A DNA stretch of 64,000 nt from Gautieria morchelliformis (Eukaryota; Basidiomycota; Agaricomycetes; Gomphales; Gomphaceae), in contig WHVA01000399.1 in assembly GCA_015179125.1 (NCBI GenBank), forward strand, positions 1-64,000, given 5' to 3'. How positions within the stretch are numbered: the first letter of the stretch is position 1; every line of letters starts with the position of its first letter. Positions 41,140-52,302 of the stretch are shown here, one piece after another. The notes beneath the pieces were generated by a model, which saw only the letters and a program-made list of their open reading frames with translations, ran no database searches and was not told the DNA's origin. Both the position numbers and the translations under genes were made by a program.

Positions 41140-43471
41140 GGTATACGACTCCGGCTGCACCAGGCACATCACCCCATACCGCGAGGCGGTGACAGACTTT
41201 AAGGCCATAAGTCCTAAGTCGTTCCAAGCTGCGAATAAACAGAGTTTTAATGCGGTTGGAACAGGCGAGATGGTGATCGACGTACCGAACGGAGTCACGA
41301 CATCTCAGCTAAGGCTAACTGAGGTGTTGTACTCACCTGAGGTTGGCTATACCCTCATGTCAGTTGGGAGACTCGACGAGGCCGGTTTCAATCTAACATT
41401 TGCAGACGCAAATGCGTTATACAAGAGCGAAATGGCCAGAAGGTCGGAACAGTCGAAAAATCCAGACGAGGCCTCTACAAAGTGACACACGAGTCAGATG
41501 CAGCAAATACTGCTGTAGAAACACTCAGCTTGGACCAATTTCACCGGCGCATGGGACACATTGCCCCAGAGACAGCTAGAAAACTGGTTATCAATGGTCT
41601 GGTAACAGGAGTAAAACTCAAAGTCTTACCATCAGGAACCCCCTTCTTTTGCGAGTCTTGCGTATATCCTAAGGCGACTTGCAAACCTGTCCTGAAAGCC
41701 AGGGAAGGAAGCCGTGCCTCAAGCTTCGGAGATGAGGTGCATAGCGATCTATGGGGACCTGCCCCAGTTGCCACCAAAGCTGGCAAAAGATACTATGTTA
41801 CGTTCACAGACGATATGTCTAGATTAATGCACCTCCATTTGTTGCGCACGAAAGACGAAGCCCTTGCAGCATACAAGGAGTACGCCATGTGGTGTGACAC
41901 GCAGCTGAACGTTCGTGTCAAGAAACTCCACTCGGACAGAGGCGCTGAATACCTAGGAAAAGAATTCATAGTGTACCTGAAGTCAAAAGGGACCACGCAG
42001 AAACTTACTGTGCACGACACGCCCCAACACAATGGAGTCGCCGAGCGTCGCAACAGAAGCATCATCGAACGTGTACGAGCCTTGCTACATGCCAGTGGAC
42101 TGCCGAGATCCCTATGGGCGAGGCTGCGCGTCACGTCGTATGGCCAATGAATCGCACGTCGACTAAGGCCGTTTCCGGAAAAACACCATATGAAGCTGCT
42201 TTTGGCAAAAAGCCTGATCTGAAACACATACGGGAATGGGGTGAGAAAGTATGGGTACCCATAGAAGGCGGTGAAAAACTTGGGGGACGCGTGGCAGAGG
42301 GCCGATGGCTCGGATTTGACGAGCGCAGCAAGGGGTATAGGATCTATTGGCCTGAAAAGCAAACAGTAACTGTGGAGAGGAACATTCACTTCAACAACGC
42401 AAGTTCATCAGCTCCACGTCTCGAGGGGGAGGATTGGCAAGTTACCGAGACAGTAACTGACTCACCTTCCTCTCAAAGGGCTAAAATCACCGTTGCCTCA
42501 GTACCCCCCACCATCAATCCACCTAGCGGCATAACAAACCAAATTCCATCTGACTCCGAAGCTGAAGCACCCACAAAACGCATACGCAAGCCAAGTCAGC
42601 GAATCCGCGACATACTGGAAGGACAGGGAACTTCCACTCACCGATCCTCTGATCCAGTCATCCCAACAGGAGTTCAAATGCCTACAACCATTGAGTCAAA
42701 TACAGAAGTCCTAGAAGGAGAAGGATCATCTGATTGGCTAATGCTAGCCGACGAACTTGATTAGTACGCACTGGTAGCTGAGATGAGCAAACTTGAAGCC
42801 ATCGAACCACGGTCCCTTGCTGAAGCCAAACGATGCCCTGATTGGCATTTGTGGGAGGCAGCTATTCACGAAGAATTAGCAGTGCTCCGCAATGCCGGTA
42901 CCTGGAAACTCACCGAAGCCCCACCTGGAGCCAACATCGTAGGCTCCAAATGGGTTTTCCGGGCCAAGAAAGATTCAGCTGGAAACGTGGTGCGTTATAA
43001 GGCTCGACTCGTTGCTCAAGGATTCTCGCAAGTACCTGGAGTGGACTACTTCGATACCTTTGCTCCCGTCGCAAAACTCGCCTCAATTCCCACTGTACTT
43101 GCCCTAGCCGCTGCAAATGATATGGAGTTACATCAGATAGACATCAAAGGCACATATCTGAACGGAGAACTCACCGACAACGAGACGATCTACATGTCTC
43201 AACCCCAAGGGTATCACGCTCCAAGCTCTTCTGGTATGGTTTGCCACCTACAGAAAATGTTATACGGACTTAAGCAGCCCGGTCGACGATGGTATCAAAA
43301 GCTAGTGGATATCATGCTTACCAAACTGCTCTTCTCTCGCTGTGATGTAGACCAGGCCGTATTCTTTCGCCGCTCAAACGACTCACTTGTGATTGTTTTG
43401 GTACATGTCGATGATTGCACAATTGCAGCAACGACAGAAATGTTAGTAAAACAGTTCAAGGCAGGAATTAT
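41130..43471 (+). pseudogene. pol: protease-integrase-RT of Copia-1, broken by frameshifts
   Basis: Protease DSGCT near 41148. Integrase zinc region (HRRMGHIAPET) and catalytic HSDLWG, LHSDRGAEY and HNGVAERRNRSIIE at 41540-42070. Frame changes near 41460 and 42115, and TAG at 42762-42764. RT starts SKWVFRAKKD near 42950, with YLNGEL and the catalytic VHVDDC near 43405. The copia coding sequence ends at GIM (43468); the rest is at 55690 downwards on the minus strand. Confidence 0.85.
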
Positions 43472-43610
43472 GAAATTAAAAATTTAAAAACTTAAAAACT
43501 TTGAAATAAGAAATAAATTGGGGAATTGATAAATGTAAAAGAGATTTAAAAGATTGTTTTTAATATTCAGTAGTTGAATTATATAGTGTCTATGCAATTA
43601 AATATTGATA
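43472..43610 (-). repeat. AT-rich repeat Y, copy 2 (inverted)
   Basis: Reverse complement of 31935-32058. It lies exactly at the copia break. In copy 1 repeat Y is followed by the module that here starts at 55691, so the two pieces were once joined. Confidence 0.75.
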
Positions 43611-43639
43611 AATATTGATGACAAGGCTGTGCGTTTCTG

Positions 43640-44115
43640 AAGTGAAATCGATCGAGCTTAGACTGCATCATCATCATGATCTGAGTCTTCCATACCGTCT
43701 CCCGGAATGCTGGTGCTTCTATGCCGTGTGTGAATCTACAACACTCCTAATCGCCATGAATACAGAAGCAGTGTTTTTGGTATTTTCGCACACCGGTCCT
43801 TAGCCGACTTCCTATTTTCCATCAACGTGGGAACCACGTGTATTCCCTTAACAGTCTCCTCGACATTTCATCCCTCGGTTGTGCATGTAAGAAGCACGCT
43901 ATCTGTGTGCATAATGGATGCGGGATCTAGTAAGGACTATCCCGCTTGACATAACTGCCGGGTTGCCCAATTAACTTCAAGGAAGTCTATGCGGTACATG
44001 CGTTCCCGTCCACTCTGTATATTCCGTGCACGTCTCTGAATATAGATAAAGAACAAGGGAATCCTCCGTGATTACAGGAATAGCGTCAGCGCCCGCTGCA
44101 TCAACGCGATGTAAA
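43640..44115. repeat. inverted duplication D, left copy
   Basis: Reverse-complement match to 51815-52302 (for example CGTCCACTCTGTATATTCC, CCGGGTTGCCCAATTAACTT, ACCGTCTCCCGGAATGCTGG). No coding content. Confidence 0.75.
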
Positions 44116-44439
44116 TATGCTACAACCCGTGTTTTTGATTCGTGGGCTGGAAGTGATACTTTGCTTCTAAACACCCTAGCTCGGGCGTGTAGCTTCCAAG
44201 TCCCACGAATTTCTGCGACGAGCATTGCATGTCCGAGCATGGCCTGTTGCGCGTCGAATCATGTGACGCAGTCGATTAGTAATTAGTCTGATGTAACGAT
44301 GTGTGAATCGGAGCTTTAAGTAGTCGATAAGACTGGCTTAAGAGTGTAGTTTTTAGGCACTTAAGGAGACCAGTTGATAATCAATGTGTATCGGGGGATA
44401 GAAACTAAAGCTGAATATACATGAATGCTTGTGGGGCTT
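44116..44439. other. no feature recognised
   Basis: Unique-looking DNA between duplication D and the Copia-2 LTR. Confidence 0.4.
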
Positions 44440-45048
44440 TGTTGAAGCGACGTTGTCACATGACGCGATCAACCGCTTAGTCAGACATCGTGCTGTACAG
44501 TACCCTGAGTTCGGAGTGTAGAAGCCTTACTTGCTTCTTCCTCCGAACTCAGGTAAGTAGCTAGTCCCCTAGCATAACATCAACGCTTACTTGCTTCTTC
44601 AGATCGGAGTAATATACCTGTACTGCGTTAAACAGGTTATGGGCCCCATGCTCTAAATCGAAGAAGAAGTCACAAACCATGTCAGATTCAGAAACCGAGC
44701 ACCGCACTAGCAGCGTAAGACTCACGAGTTCCAACTACAACGTATGGGCCATCGCACTGCAAGGAAAACTCATGACCATAAACGTGTGGCGAATAGTCAC
44801 TGAGGAATTCAGAAGACCGACCGACGTAGTAGAAGTATCGAAATGGCTATTAAAAAGAGAGGAGGCAGCTGGAATCCTACTCAAATCTCTCTCGCCAACG
44901 CAGTACGTCCACGTCGAAGGCACGATGGTCGATCCTATTGAGATGTGGAAGAGATTGAGAGCCGCAGACTGTGAGGGCAACACTAATGACGAAGCCACAA
45001 CCAAAGATACTCAAGGAGATAAGAGCCGATACTAGGACAATGACCAAC
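44440..45048 (+). mobile_element. Copia-2, 5' remnant
   Basis: Putative LTR 44440-44635 (TGTTGAAGCG to GTTAAACA), PBS GGTTATGGGCCCC at 44636-44648, and the N-terminal half of gag. It is cut at about 45048 by the Gypsy-2 LTR. Confidence 0.65.
44679..45035 (+). pseudogene. gag: gag fragment of Copia-2
   Basis: MSDSETEHRTSSVRLTSSN; then NYNVWAIALQGKLMTINVW and GTMVDPIEMWKRLRAAD, the usual start of a copia gag. 118 codons, ended by TAG 13 bp before the Gypsy-2 LTR. Zinc knuckle and everything after are missing. Confidence 0.7.
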
Positions 45049-45344
45049 TGTGTAGTGTGTATCCTCAGTTTATAACTCTACCAACGATAGATACATGGGG
45101 ACTTGCCTGTGTAGTGGGTATCCTCAGAGATCAAGCTGAGGAAACGCCACCACACGGGCTACAGTCTTATAGCGCTGGCAAGGCTTACATAATAGGGGAG
45201 ATGGAAACTTGTAGAAGGTTACGGAAAGTGACGGAAAGTGACATGTGACAGAAGGTGACAGAAGGTTATGGAAACTGACGGAAGGTGACGGAAACTCATG
45301 GAAGGAAATAGAAACTTGTGGAAGGAAACACGTGAACCCTGACA
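45049..45344 (-). repeat. LTR of Gypsy-2
   Basis: In element sense it starts TGTCAGGGTTCACGTG. The U3 part is a run of short units such as GACGGAAAGT and GACGGAAGGT (plus sense, 45220-45335). The end is ambiguous: TGTGTAGTG..GTATCCTCAG occurs at both 45049 and 45108. A polypurine tract GAGAGGGGGTGA abuts at 45345-45356. Confidence 0.65.
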
Positions 45345-45389
45345 TCACCCCCTCTCAATGCTTGTCGTCCCGACAAGCACAGCTGCCAC

Positions 45390-45950
45390 CTAGCCCCCAA
45401 CATCCACCGAGACATCGTTTCCAAGTATGCCACAGGCGGGAACACCATCTCTCCTGACCCTTCCCTTCCTGGTAACGCAGGTCAATGATGAGCTCAGGGG
45501 GATTGGGGTCCATGGGCAAGTGCGGCCCTCGGAACCTTGCTCGACGTATTCGCTCTCCTGCCATGTTACGGAAACGTCGCCCCACCCAGCCTTCGAAAGT
45601 GTAGGGGTTCCACATGGGGGGGTTCCATCGTTGAGGAAGACAGGGTCGCCGATGTAGTACGTGTTCTCTCGTCTATGTCGGGGTCTGAGGAATGCGAGTG
45701 CAGGGCGGGTGGGTGCCTGACTCTTCGCTGGTGTGAGGTCCTCAGAGCTGACGGACCACTTTGAAGACCATGCGACGTCGAGATCATGGCGGTCAAGCAT
45801 CCTTTGTAGCTTGGCTTCACTGGCTGCTCTGGATGACGAGAAGCCGGAGAAGTGCAGGAGGGTGGGATCGACACGTGACATGTTTGGCAGGTCGGAGAGG
45901 TTTTGGGTGAAGCTGGGGAGGGCAACAAGCTCAATGGCGGGCGAGGACAT
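45390..45950 (-). CDS. extra ORF of Gypsy-2 between chromodomain and LTR
   Basis: 186 codons, MSSPAIELVALPSFTQN to VSVDVGG, on the same strand as pol, in the place where some elements have env. No signal peptide or membrane segment is seen, so env is unlikely. Ser/Pro/Arg-rich with TYYIGDPVFLNDGTPPCGTP. Function unknown. Confidence 0.4.
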   Translation of the reverse strand: MSSPAIELVALPSFTQNLSDLPNMSRVDPTLLHFSGFSSSRAASEAKLQRMLDRHDLDVAWSSKWSVSSEDLTPAKSQAPTRPALAFLRPRHRRENTYYIGDPVFLNDGTPPCGTPTLSKAGWGDVSVTWQESEYVEQGSEGRTCPWTPIPLSSSLTCVTRKGRVRRDGVPACGILGNDVSVDVGG

Positions 45951-46056
45951 GGTTGATGGATGTGGTGGGGTCGATGCAGTGGAAGCGAGCGGTCACAGGT
46001 GGGGAGGGGATATATAGCTTATCGGAATGAATTGGTTAGGCGGAGGCCGATATCGC

Positions 46057-47640
46057 TTATCTTTGGGGTCCTGGACCCTTGACATTATGAGTAGAAGCCC
46101 TGCCTGCTCTCCAGTCGAAGAGAGTTTGCCTGGAAGGTTCTGTGAAGTTCTGAAATCTCTGGAAAGGGAGGGACATGTATGTGGCTGCTGAGATACGCTG
46201 AGGTGCCTCTGGGTTCTGCCGGTGAAATTCCTTAATGAGTCGCTTTGCCCCAGAGACATCTTTTGCTGGTAGCCAGAGATCGTCGGCAGCTCCATAGCCC
46301 TTCCAGCGCACGAGATACTCCAACCTTCCACGGAACATCCTGCTGTCTAGAATCCTTTCAACTTCATATTCTTCGGCTCCATCCCGTATGACAGGCGGGG
46401 GGGTGGAGGGGCATGACGTTCAAGAATTGGGTCATCTTCATATGGCCGAAGCAGGACGACAGAGAACACTGGATGTGTGCGACCAAAGGATGCAGGAAGA
46501 TTTAGACCATAGGCATTTCGTGAGACCACCTTATTAACCGTGTAGGGACCTAGCCACTTGTGGTCTAGCTTCTTCATTGGGCGAGTGGTTGTGATGTTTT
46601 GTGCATTGAGCCAGACCTTGTCACCAAGCTTATAAACTGGGGCTGCTTTATGGTGCACGTCATAGAAGCGTGCCATGTCCTCTGCTGCCTTGGACAGGGC
46701 TGAACGAGCTTCTCTTGTGGCCGCTTCCATCCGCGTTGTGAACTCATCCAGGGCCTCGAGTCGAGTTTCCCGGACTGGTTCCAGTCCCAGCCTTGGATGT
46801 TGGCCACTGTCCAACATGAAGGGTGTAGTCTGGGTTGAGGCATGGATTCGGTTGTTATAGGCAAACTCGGCCAAGGATATCCATTCAAACCAATCATCCT
46901 GACGCTGGTTGATGAATAGTCGAAGGTATTGCTCAATCTCCTGATTAACCCTTTCAGTCTGTCCATCAGTTTGGGGGTGATAAGCAGTAGAGGCAGCGAC
47001 TTTGACACCAAGAAGTGTGTTCAGTTCACGCATGAACTGGGAGATGAACTGTGTGCCTTGATCACTGATGATTTCTTCAGGGAGCCCATGAAGTTTCCAA
47101 ACATGATCACGGAAGAGTCGGGCAACTCCCACCGAAGTTACATCTGAAGTGGTGGGAATGACATGTGCACGCTTTGAGAGGCGATCGACGACAACAAGGA
47201 GAGCATCATAGCCATGACTGGTAGGCAGTTCTACAATCAAGTCAACAGACATAACCTGCCATCTACGGTCTGGGATACGGTTTGGTAGAAGCTTGCCAAT
47301 GGGAGAAGCAGGGAAGGTTTTTGTCAGGTTGCACAGGTCACAGGCCTTCACATATTTTGCAATGTAATGTCCCATCCCAGGCCACCAGTAACTCCGAGCA
47401 ACTAGTTCAGTGGTTCTCCAACGACCAGGGTGACCGGTGAGAGGCATGTCATGGTGCGCTTTCACTATGTCATGTCGTAGTTTTGCATCAAGCGGCACGT
47501 ACACTTTGTTGTGATAGAGGACAAGCCCATCCTGTTCAGACCACTCTTCTCCTCGTAAATTGCCAGAGGAGCCCAGTTCTTTGAGAGCCTTGACAACCTT
47601 TTCATCCCGGTCTACACAGTTCCTTACTCAATTGAGGAAA
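46057..47640 (-). pseudogene. pol: integrase and chromodomain of Gypsy-2
   Basis: Integrase: zinc-binding HHDMPLTGHPGRWRTTEL to CDLCNLTK, catalytic SVDLIVELP, IISDQGTQFI and GQTERVNQEIEQ (47504-46347), then a GPY/F-like end. The chromodomain (RLEYLVRWKGYGAADDLW, 46338-46230) is in another frame after one indel near 46345. A stop is present near 47630, upstream. Confidence 0.85.
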
Positions 47641-48978
47641 GCATCACCTTCACCTGGGACTAACTGCGCACCAGCCTCTGGGGGATTCGCCTTGATGTGG
47701 AACAAGTCAGGGGTAAGTAAGACTTGATTTTGGTTGTCTTCCTCCCCCCGCTTATGATCCACGCGTCGTGAGAGTGCATCAGGCTTGGCTGAATGACGAC
47801 CAGGACGATGGATCAGCTCAAAATCAAAGCGAGAGAGGTAGAGTGACCAGCGTGCTTGACGACGGTTCAGGTTTTGTGCAGTGCGGAAGTAGGTGAGATT
47901 CTGATGGTCATTGAGAATCTTAATCTTGTGCTTCGTTCCCTCTAAGATGTGGTGCCATTCCTCTAATCCCGAATCACAGAAAGAAGCTCCTTGTCATGGA
48001 TGGCATAGTTGCGTTCAGCATCATTGAGGCTTTTGGAGACAAAACCCACAGGCCGCCATTTGCCATCATCACATAGCTGGGACAGTACTGCTCCTGTGGC
48101 ATAGGCTGAGGCATCTGTTTCAAGACGGAAATGTTTGTCTTGATCAGGGAGGACAAGGATCGGCGTTGAGGTGATGAGGAGTTTGAGCTTGTCAAAGGAC
48201 GCTTGCTCTGGGCCATTTGGATCCCAAGACCATTGGGCATCCTGTTTTGTCAACTGGTTGAGGGGCTTTGCAATGTGTGAGAAGTCTTCCACAAATCTAC
48301 GGTAGAAGTTGATGAAACCAAGGAATGATTTGACTTCAGTGACGTTACGTGGTATTGGCCAGTCCCGCACCCCTGCAACCTTGACTGGGTCCATGGCAAC
48401 CTGTCCTTGAGAGAGGATGAGGCCGAGATACTCCACCTCTAGTTGCTCAAATAGGCATTTTTCAGGTTTGAGGTACAGGTTGTTGGCCCGGAGGATTTCA
48501 AGGACACGTCGTACAATCCTATGATGTTCTTCAAGCGACTCTGTGAAGATGAGAATGTCGTCCATGAACACCACCACAACCCCTTCATCGATGAGACTCT
48601 TGAAGATGTCATTCATCATCGTCTGGAAGGTTGCTGGGCTGTTCGTGAGTCCAAAGAACATGACTAGAGGTTCATACAGGCCCCTATTTGTCCGAAAGGC
48701 TGCCTTCCACTCATCTCCCTCTTTTATGCGTACATTATTATATCCCCAGCGAATGTCAAGCTTTGTGAAGTATTTAGCCCTTCCAGCAGCAATATTATTC
48801 ATGATGTCTGGAACAAGGGGCAAAGGATAGGCATTCTTGATTGTTATATCATTGAGCTTCCGGTAGTCTTGCACAAATCTAAGACTGCCATCCTTTTTCT
48901 TCACAAAGAAGACTGGAGATGCCATAGGTGACTTGGAAGAACAGATACGATGGCTCTTCAGGTTCTCCTCAAGGAAGT
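47641..48978 (-). pseudogene. pol: RT and RNase H of Gypsy-2
   Basis: RT from SKSPMASPVFFVKKKDGS, TKLDIRWGYNNVR, FGLTNSPATFQ, catalytic FMDDIL (48550). The RNase H part LETDASAYATGAVL leads to a frame change near 47965, after which HHILEG, LTYFRTAQNLNRRQARW and PDALSRRVDH continue to about 47755. 5' of 48960 the element is lost. Confidence 0.85.
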
Positions 48979-48984
48979 TATCCA

Positions 48985-51640
48985 GTCATGTTCAGGTCCC
49001 TGCTGTTATGGCACTTCCAGTCCATTTGCCAGGCCAGCACAATGTGATATTTGATCCTCATATGGATCCAGGCATAGCTTTGCAGAGGGCAGAGGGTGCT
49101 AAGACCATGCTCATGGCCTATTTTGAAGCCAATCACAGATATCCTGAGGCACGGGAATGACTCTATGTGGAATTTCCTGAGCACTATGTCTGGGAGAAGC
49201 CAGCCAAGCAGTGGAAACCTCACCAGCTGGGTTTCAGTCTCGATCGCCTTCATTTTGGGAGTCAAGCCTCTGGAGAGCACTTTTACTTGCGAACCCTCCT
49301 TACAGTTGTCAGAGGAGCAATGTCATTTAAGGAGTGTATATCATTTGATGGTGTCCTTTGTCCTACTTACAAGGCTGCATGCCTGGCAAGGGGCCTGTTA
49401 GAAGATGACTCGGAGTGGACACAGTGTCTTCAGGAGGCTGCACATATACAAACAGGTTTCCAGCTCAGGAGGTTATTTGTCACTATTCTCCTTCGGCGTA
49501 ACCCTGCTCAGCCTGCTCAAATATGGGAGGAGTTTCAGGAGCATATCTGTGATGACCTGGAATATTAGCTTCAACACAGGCATGGCATTCACCATCCTAC
49601 CAATGATCAAATCTATGACTTTGGTCTCTTTCTCATTGACAAGATCATACGTCAGGGGGGAAGTCTCTGGATGAGTTCCCAGATATGCCACAGATAATGG
49701 GGCACTGGGAGGGATTGGTAGGGAACTGTTGGATAGCTGAGAAGTGGGACTATGACCCAGCTACAGAGCTGGAAAAAGCTGCCACCAATATTGACAAGCT
49801 TAATGCGGAACAGAGGCATGTCCATGATGAGATCCTCCATTCAGCCATAAATGGAGAGGGTCTTCTGTTCTTTGTCAATGGCCCTGGTGGTACAGGCAAA
49901 ACTTTTACCTGGAATACCCTGGATCATTCTATCAGAGGAAGGGGTCTTATTGTCCTATGCATTGCTGTAGAGGACAGGAATTATAGGCAGTAGGTATGGA
50001 CTTGTTGCTCAAAAGAATAGACTAGAAAACAATTCACTCTCTCAGTGAATTTAGTTGTCACTGTAAATATATTATACACTACCTAGAAAACAATTCACTA
50101 CAGAGGATTTCTAGGTTAATAAATTGAAAGAATGCTAGACTAATTTACTTGCCTCTCTCAGTGAATTTAGTTGTCACTGAGAGAGGGGGAAAACTGTTTC
50201 ACTGCGCATGTACTACTACCCGGCCCTTTAGCGCCCAAGAGCTCGCGTGTCGAAGTCATTTCAGACTCCACTGGGTGCAGCCGCTTGTGAAAATAGAAAT
50301 AACAAGATGAAATGGAGAGATAGGGAGTGAGTGGAAAATTTCGAAAATAACCAGAGAAATGGATGCATGATACAAGAACAATATGAGAAGAAATTGAGAA
50401 ACCACACAACAAATTGGATATATTATGCTTGATTTTGGTGCAGGAGCATAAATGCACCCAACAATTGCATCTTCAGGAATTGCAGCATTGCTTCTGATTG
50501 GGGGCAGAACCTCACATGCTATGCTCAAGATTCCAATTCTGATTCATGAGGGTTCTCTATGTGACATCAAAAGTGGCTCACCACTGGCAGAACTTCTCAA
50601 GCAGGTCCATTTGATCATATGGGATGAGGTGCCTATGCAGCATCGTCATGTAGTTGAAGCCGTCGACAGAACCTGCAGGGATGTCCTAGAGTGTCCAGAT
50701 CGTCCATTTGGTGGTATTACTGTGGCTTGGGGTGGAGATTTCCAGCAAAATCTGCCTGTCATTCCTTGAGGTAACAAGGAGGAGATCGTGGGTGCTTCTA
50801 TCCAAAGATCTCCTTTGTGGCATCATGTCAAGGTCCTCCATCTTACTCAAAATATGCGGGTCAACCCTCATGATCCCCAGAGTGAACAATTTGCTCAGTG
50901 GCTCTCTGATGTTGGTCAGGGAAAGGATCTCCCTTTGGACAATTCATTCACACTTCCTCAGCATATGATCTGTGGACCACAGGTCTCAGATCTCATTGCA
51001 ACTATTTATCCTAACATTGGTACTGGGGAGGCACTCCAAGACAAATACTTTTTGGAACGTGCCATCCTTTGCCCTCGCAATATGGAAATGGATGAGATTA
51101 TTGCTGAGGTGCTCAATGTATTCCCTGGGGATGAGTGTCTCTATCCCAGTGCAGACGCGGTCAAAGGAAATGAAGATGGCAACGTGTATCCTGTGGAGTA
51201 TCTTAACTCACTCAACATGGGTGGGCTTCCTCCATCTCAACTCAGGCTTAAACCTGGAGTGGTACTCATGCTTCTTCGGAATATTGACCTTGGTCGTGGA
51301 CTCTGCAATGGTACAAGGTTGTGTCTCATCAATATGACCAACAGGGTACTCTTTGTGAGGATCATTTCTGGACCATTTGCAGGAGAGACTGCATGTATCC
51401 CTAGGATTACAGTGACACCCACCTCAGACCAATTGCCATTTGAGCTCCAGCATCGCCAGTTTCCTGTCAGGCTGGCCTTTGCCATGACTATCAACAAGCC
51501 TCAAGGGCAGTCTCTTGGCATGGTAGGCATAGACTTGTGATATGTGGTATTTTCACATGTACAGTTGTATGTTGCAGTGTCAAGAGGCACTAATTGGAAC
51601 AGAGTCCATATTCTTTTAGGGGAGGGGAACAAAACTTCTA
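48985..51640 (+). pseudogene. Helitron PIF1-like helicase, several stops
   Basis: N-terminal block ALPVHLPGQHNVIFDPHM, EFPEHYVWEKPAKQWKP, AACLARGLLEDDSEW, ICDDLEY. Walker A GPGGTGKTFTW (about 49885), then after the inserted [20 protein letters not shown], Walker B-like [11 protein letters not shown] (50615), [12 protein letters not shown] and the C-terminal AFAMTINKPQGQSLG (about 51480). In-frame stops at 49158, 49566, 50767 and 51538, and one frame change near 49680. At 50767 and 51538 the family has Arg, so CGA to TGA is likely. Confidence 0.85.
49966..50463 (-). repeat. solo LTR of family S, copy 1 (498 bp)
   Basis: Plus strand TGTAGAGGACAGG to GCACCCAACA, flanked by ATTGC on both sides (49961-49965 and 50464-50468). 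The Helitron reading frame is continuous if it is removed. Identical in length to 54244-54741. Internal GTGAATTTAGTTGTCACT repeats. Confidence 0.85.
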
Positions 51641-51814
51641 ATATTGTATACAAAGAAGTGTTGCTGAAGCCTGATTAAATATGTATTTCCATTTGTATTT
51701 AATGTATGTAGTTTCATTTCACCAAATAATTCTTTGATTCTATTAACTCCCCATGTGCAATGTTAACCTTAACTAACCCGGTGCGAAGCACAGGTCTATT
51801 GGCTAGTTAGTATT

Positions 51815-52302
51815 TACATCGCGTTGACGCACTGAAGCGGGCGCTGATCTGTAATCACGGGGGATTCGCTTGACATAATTGAATCAGAGAGGTGCACGGA
51901 ATATACAGAGTGGACAGAAACACATGTACTGCCAGTACATGCGTTTCCGTCCACTCTGTATATTCCATACTGCATAGACTTCCTTGAAGTTAATTGGGCA
52001 ACCCGGCAGTTATGTCAAGCGGGATAGTCCTCCCTAGATTCCACACCCATTATGCACAGAGATAGCATGCTTCTTACACAGCCGAGGGAAAAATTGTCAA
52101 GGTAAGAGACTGTTAAGGGAATACACGTGATTCACACATCGATGAACAATGGGAAGTCGGCTAAGGACCGGTGTGCGAAGATGCATACCAAATTCAAACA
52201 CTGCTGCTGTATTCATGGCGATTAGGGGTATTGTAGCTTTACACGCAGCATAGAAGCACCAGCATTCCGGGAGACGGTATGGAAGACTCAGATCATGATG
52301 AT
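51815..52302. repeat. inverted duplication D, right copy
   Basis: Reverse complement of 43640-44115. It contains an additional hairpin (51899-51968) that the left copy has only as a single arm. Confidence 0.75.
51899..51968. repeat. 33-bp-arm hairpin
   Basis: GGAATATACAGAGTGGAC..CATGTACT, loop GCC, then AGTACATG..GTCCACTCTGTATATTCC; only two mismatches by eye. The left copy of D has one arm only. Confidence 0.75.

Larger units (their letters stand above)
39637..43471 (+). mobile_element. Ty1/copia element Copia-1, 5' half
   Basis: 5' LTR, PBS, gag, protease, integrase and most of RT. It stops abruptly inside RT at 43471. The missing RNase H and 3' LTR are at 53929-55690 on the other strand. 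Target duplication TCTTG is at 39632-39636 and, reversed, at 53924-53928. It carries at least three frameshifts and two in-frame stops. Confidence 0.85.
45049..48978 (-). mobile_element. Ty3/gypsy chromovirus Gypsy-2, 5' truncated
   Basis: On the minus strand: RT, RNase H, integrase, chromodomain, an extra ORF and one LTR. Gag, protease and the 5' LTR are absent; the coding region begins in the linker just before RT and is joined at 48978 to Helitron sequence. Confidence 0.85.
48979..51806 (+). mobile_element. Helitron, 3' part with PIF1-like helicase
   Basis: The helicase frame begins without a Rep domain at the junction with Gypsy-2. The 3' end has the stem CCGGTGC-GAA-GCACAGG (51778-51794) followed by TCTATTGG and CTAG (51803-51806), then T: the standard Helitron end (hairpin, CTRR, insertion before T). 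A 498-bp solo LTR is inserted at 49966-50463. Confidence 0.75.

Noticed and set aside
45390..45950. Extra ORF of Gypsy-2 as an envelope protein
   Set aside because: No signal peptide, no hydrophobic membrane segment, no cleavage-like site.
43971..51968. Inverted duplication D as a CRISPR-like or tRNA structure
   Set aside because: No regular spacers and no cloverleaf; it is a single inverted pair with one extra palindrome.
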